7,543 nucleotides of DNA from an uncultured Brachyspira sp. (GTDB lineage Bacteria; Spirochaetota; Brachyspiria; Brachyspirales; Brachyspiraceae): contig CAKVCG010000081.1 of the NCBI GenBank assembly GCA_934725525.1, forward strand, positions 1 to 7,543, written 5' to 3'. The notes below the pieces were generated by a model, which saw only the letters and a program-made list of their open reading frames with translations, made no database searches and had not been told where the DNA came from. Of this stretch, positions 5,849-7,543 are shown piece after piece; the stretch's first letter is position 1; each line of letters starts with the position of its first letter. A program made the position numbers and the translations under genes.

Positions 5849-7225
5849 ATGTCAGACTTGCGTTTTATAATTGGGCTTATTATAGGAGTTATATTGTTGA
5901 TAACTATGGTTGCGAAAACAAAAATACATGCTTTTCCTGCTCTAATATTATCGGCAATTATTACGGGATTAATAGGCGGTATGGATACTACGGCTATAGT
6001 AAAGGCTATAACTAGCGGTTTTGGCAATACCTTATCAAGCATAGGTATTATAATAGGTTTCGGAGTTATGATGGGACAGATATTTGAATTATCTGGAGCT
6101 GCGGAAACTATGGCGTTAACTTTTATTAAAATATTTGGTAAGAAGCGAGAGCATATAGCGTTGGCTATTACGGGATGGGTTGTTTCAATACCGATTTTTT
6201 GCGATAGCGGTTTTATATTACTATCTCCAATAGCAAAAGCAATATCAAAGAAAACTTCTAAAAGTATTTTTGTATTAGGTTATTCATTAGCTGTAGGACT
6301 TCTTATAAGCCATCATATGATTTTACCTACTCCAGGTCCTCTTGCTGCAACGGTAAATTACGGCGCTGATTTAGGGCAATCAATATTAATGGGGATTATA
6401 TTTTGCATACCTATGCTTATAGGAACATTAATATATACTAATTATGTAGGCTCTAAAATTTATCAAATTCCAAGCGATGATGGAGGTTGGATTAGAGAAG
6501 AAAAACCTAATAAAAAAGCGGAAGAAGATTTTGAATTAAAACCTTCAAGAGATGATTTGCCAAACGCTTTTTTATCATTTTTGCCTATTTTATTACCAAT
6601 AATTTTAATATTATTAGGAACTGTATTAGGAAATATATTTAAAAGCGCCGATAAAAGTAATGCTCTAATATCGGCAATTAATTTTGTAGGAAACCCTGTT
6701 ATAGCTGTAGGTATAGGTTTACTTATTTCTATATTTACTTTAACAAATAAAATGAGTCGAAATGAAACTCTAAAAGTTATGGAATTAGGAATTACTGGTT
6801 GTGGCGTAATTCTTTTAGTTACTGGAGCTGGCGGTTCTTTTGGACAAATCTTAAAAGATTCGGGAGTTGCAAATTCTATAGCTGAATTTATAGCTTCTAC
6901 AAAAATACCCGCTATTCTTATTCCTTTTGTTATAGCCACCGTAGTAAGATTTATTGTAGGCTCTGGAACGGTAGCAATTGTTACATCAAGTTCTATATGC
7001 GCTCCGCTTCTAAATCAACTTGGCATAAATCCGACTTTAGGAACTATGGCATCTTGTTCTGGGGCTATGTTTTTTAGCTATTTCAATGATTCTTATTTTT
7101 GGGTTATAAATAGAACATTAGGCGTTGAGGATATCAAAGAACAGATAAGGCATTGGTCAATTAATACAACTATTGGTTGGGCGATAGGTTTAATTACATT
7201 GCTAATATTTGATATATTTATTTAA
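5849..7225 (+). CDS. GntP-family permease, probable four-carbon sugar acid importer
   Basis: This 458-residue, very hydrophobic inner-membrane protein has the length and layout of GntP (gluconate:H+ symporter) family carriers. I see roughly a dozen hydrophobic segments, for example near 5-21, 27-44, 60-80, 103-127, 139-160, 177-197, 240-262, 278-298, 315-330, 353-372 and 440-457. Residues about 203-238 form a charged cytoplasmic loop. Family-like stretches are GWVVSIPIFCDSGFILLSP (109-127), SHHMILPTPGP (154-164), VTGAGGSFGQIL (324-335) and SGAMFFSYFNDSYFWV (404-419), which lie in the parts expected to line the substrate path. GntP members carry gluconate and related hydroxy acids by proton symport, and relatives are found beside DUF1537 kinase genes, so D-threonate or a similar acid is the inferred cargo. 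AAGGAGA (5836-5842) precedes the start by six bases, and the gap to pdxA2 is 22 bases, so it is the last gene of the operon, followed by a terminator. Confidence 0.88.
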   Translation: MSDLRFIIGLIIGVILLITMVAKTKIHAFPALILSAIITGLIGGMDTTAIVKAITSGFGNTLSSIGIIIGFGVMMGQIFELSGAAETMALTFIKIFGKKREHIALAITGWVVSIPIFCDSGFILLSPIAKAISKKTSKSIFVLGYSLAVGLLISHHMILPTPGPLAATVNYGADLGQSILMGIIFCIPMLIGTLIYTNYVGSKIYQIPSDDGGWIREEKPNKKAEEDFELKPSRDDLPNAFLSFLPILLPIILILLGTVLGNIFKSADKSNALISAINFVGNPVIAVGIGLLISIFTLTNKMSRNETLKVMELGITGCGVILLVTGAGGSFGQILKDSGVANSIAEFIASTKIPAILIPFVIATVVRFIVGSGTVAIVTSSSICAPLLNQLGINPTLGTMASCSGAMFFSYFNDSYFWVINRTLGVEDIKEQIRHWSINTTIGWAIGLITLLIFDIFI

Positions 7226-7245
7226 TAAAAGGGCTTAAATTTTAT

Positions 7246-7280
7246 GACGAGTTAGAAATAATATCTGACTCGTCTTTTTT
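7246..7280 (+). terminator. Rho-independent terminator of the acid sugar operon
   Basis: GACGAGTTAGA (7246-7256) pairs with TCTGACTCGTC (7264-7274) as an 11-bp stem with one G-U pair and a 7-base loop (AATAATA), followed directly by six T. It lies 20 bases after the permease stop. Confidence 0.92.
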
Positions 7281-7320
7281 AATAGCGATTAATTCTATAT
7301 AAAAATAATTAAACTTTAAT

Positions 7321-7339
7321 ATTCTTAAATATTAAGAAT
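7321..7339. repeat. A/T-rich perfect inverted repeat between convergent genes
   Basis: ATTCTTAA (7321-7328) and TTAAGAAT (7332-7339) are perfect 8-base arms around a 3-base loop. Four T (7339-7342) overlap and follow on the plus strand, so it may act as a weak back-up terminator, but the stem has only one G/C pair per half. Confidence 0.4.
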
Positions 7340-7383
7340 TTTGAAAAATTAATTTGATAAAATTCAATTATTATAAAGAAAAT

Positions 7384-7419
7384 AAAAAAAAGAGACTTAC
7401 AAAAATGCAAATCTCTTTT
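7384..7419 (-). terminator. Rho-independent terminator of metK
   Basis: Read on the minus strand, AAAAGAGA (7419-7412) pairs with TCTCTTTT (7395-7388), with two further short paired stretches inside, and the run of T (complement of A at 7384-7391) continues past the GAGA/TCTC core. It lies 22 bases after the metK stop and faces the operon terminator, insulating the convergent genes. Confidence 0.75.
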
Positions 7420-7441
7420 AAAATATCTATCTACTTAAATA

Positions 7442-7543
7442 TTATTTTTTGGGATTTTCAAATAAATGTTTAATATCCGTTTTCTCCCAAGTAAAATCGG
7501 CGTCCTCTCTGCCGAAATGCCCATAAGCCGTAGTTTTTTCGTA
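7442..7543 (-). CDS. metK: S-adenosylmethionine synthetase, C-terminal end (cut by window edge)
   Basis: The minus strand from the right edge encodes 33 residues and then TAA (7444-7442). The stretch [10 protein letters not shown] (5-14) followed by FTWEKTD (17-23) is the conserved C-terminal signature of MetK, the enzyme that makes S-adenosylmethionine from methionine and ATP in the cytoplasm. The tail after TWEKTD is short, about ten residues, ending NPKK. The metal-, ATP- and methionine-binding motifs lie beyond the window and could not be checked, nor could any SAM riboswitch upstream of the gene. It converges on the acid sugar operon across a 216-base spacer holding two opposed terminators and one A/T hairpin. 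Confidence 0.92.
   Translation of the reverse strand, partial: YEKTTAYGHFGREDADFTWEKTDIKHLFENPKK

Noticed and set aside
6463..6939. Minus-strand open frame of 158 codons inside the permease gene
   Set aside because: It is the shadow of membrane-segment codons of the permease, with no ribosome site or family motif.
5849..7225. Possible toxin, defence or phage gene in the central cluster
   Set aside because: All four genes match metabolic families with intact motifs; there is no sign of integrase, phage, toxin-antitoxin or defence genes.

Overview
The window is strongly AT-rich and looks like a low-GC bacterium, most plausibly a spirochaete of the Brachyspira type. That assignment is an inference from three things: base composition, a V/A-type ATPase subunit E in a bacterial setting, and the general character of the genes. 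No database comparison was possible. Seven genes are supported, two of them cut by the window edges. No tRNA, rRNA, CRISPR array or insertion sequence was found.

Left part (1-2501): the start of a V/A-type ATPase subunit E gene runs leftwards (minus strand). Across a 193-base divergent spacer lie hypoxanthine phosphoribosyltransferase (hpt) and, 20 bases after it, a cytoplasmic CapD/WbpM-like nucleotide-sugar 4,6-dehydratase. The last two probably form one transcription unit.

Centre (2502-7280): a 276-base very AT-rich spacer carries a good sigma70-type promoter flanked by two symmetrically placed pairs of TAACA/TGTTA repeats. It is followed by a compact four-gene operon: DeoR-family regulator, DUF1537 four-carbon acid sugar kinase, PdxA2-type dehydrogenase and GntP-family permease. 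The operon ends at a clear rho-independent terminator at 7246-7280. Read with the known family biochemistry, the set is a self-contained route. The permease takes up a four-carbon sugar acid (D-threonate is the best guess), the kinase makes its 4-phosphate, and PdxA2 oxidises and decarboxylates this to dihydroxyacetone phosphate for glycolysis. The regulator sits first and probably controls its own operon.

The most striking signal is an uninterrupted run of 11 C residues (4226-4236) inside the kinase gene, in a region otherwise almost free of long G/C runs. With 11 C the frame is open. One C more or less gives a stop codon within a few to about a dozen codons. The tract falls in the linker between the two kinase domains. 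This is the classic layout of a slipped-strand phase-variable switch, but it sits in a central catabolic enzyme rather than a surface structure.

Right end (7281-7543): a second terminator, facing the other way, and the last 33 codons of S-adenosylmethionine synthetase (metK) on the minus strand. The operon and metK therefore converge.
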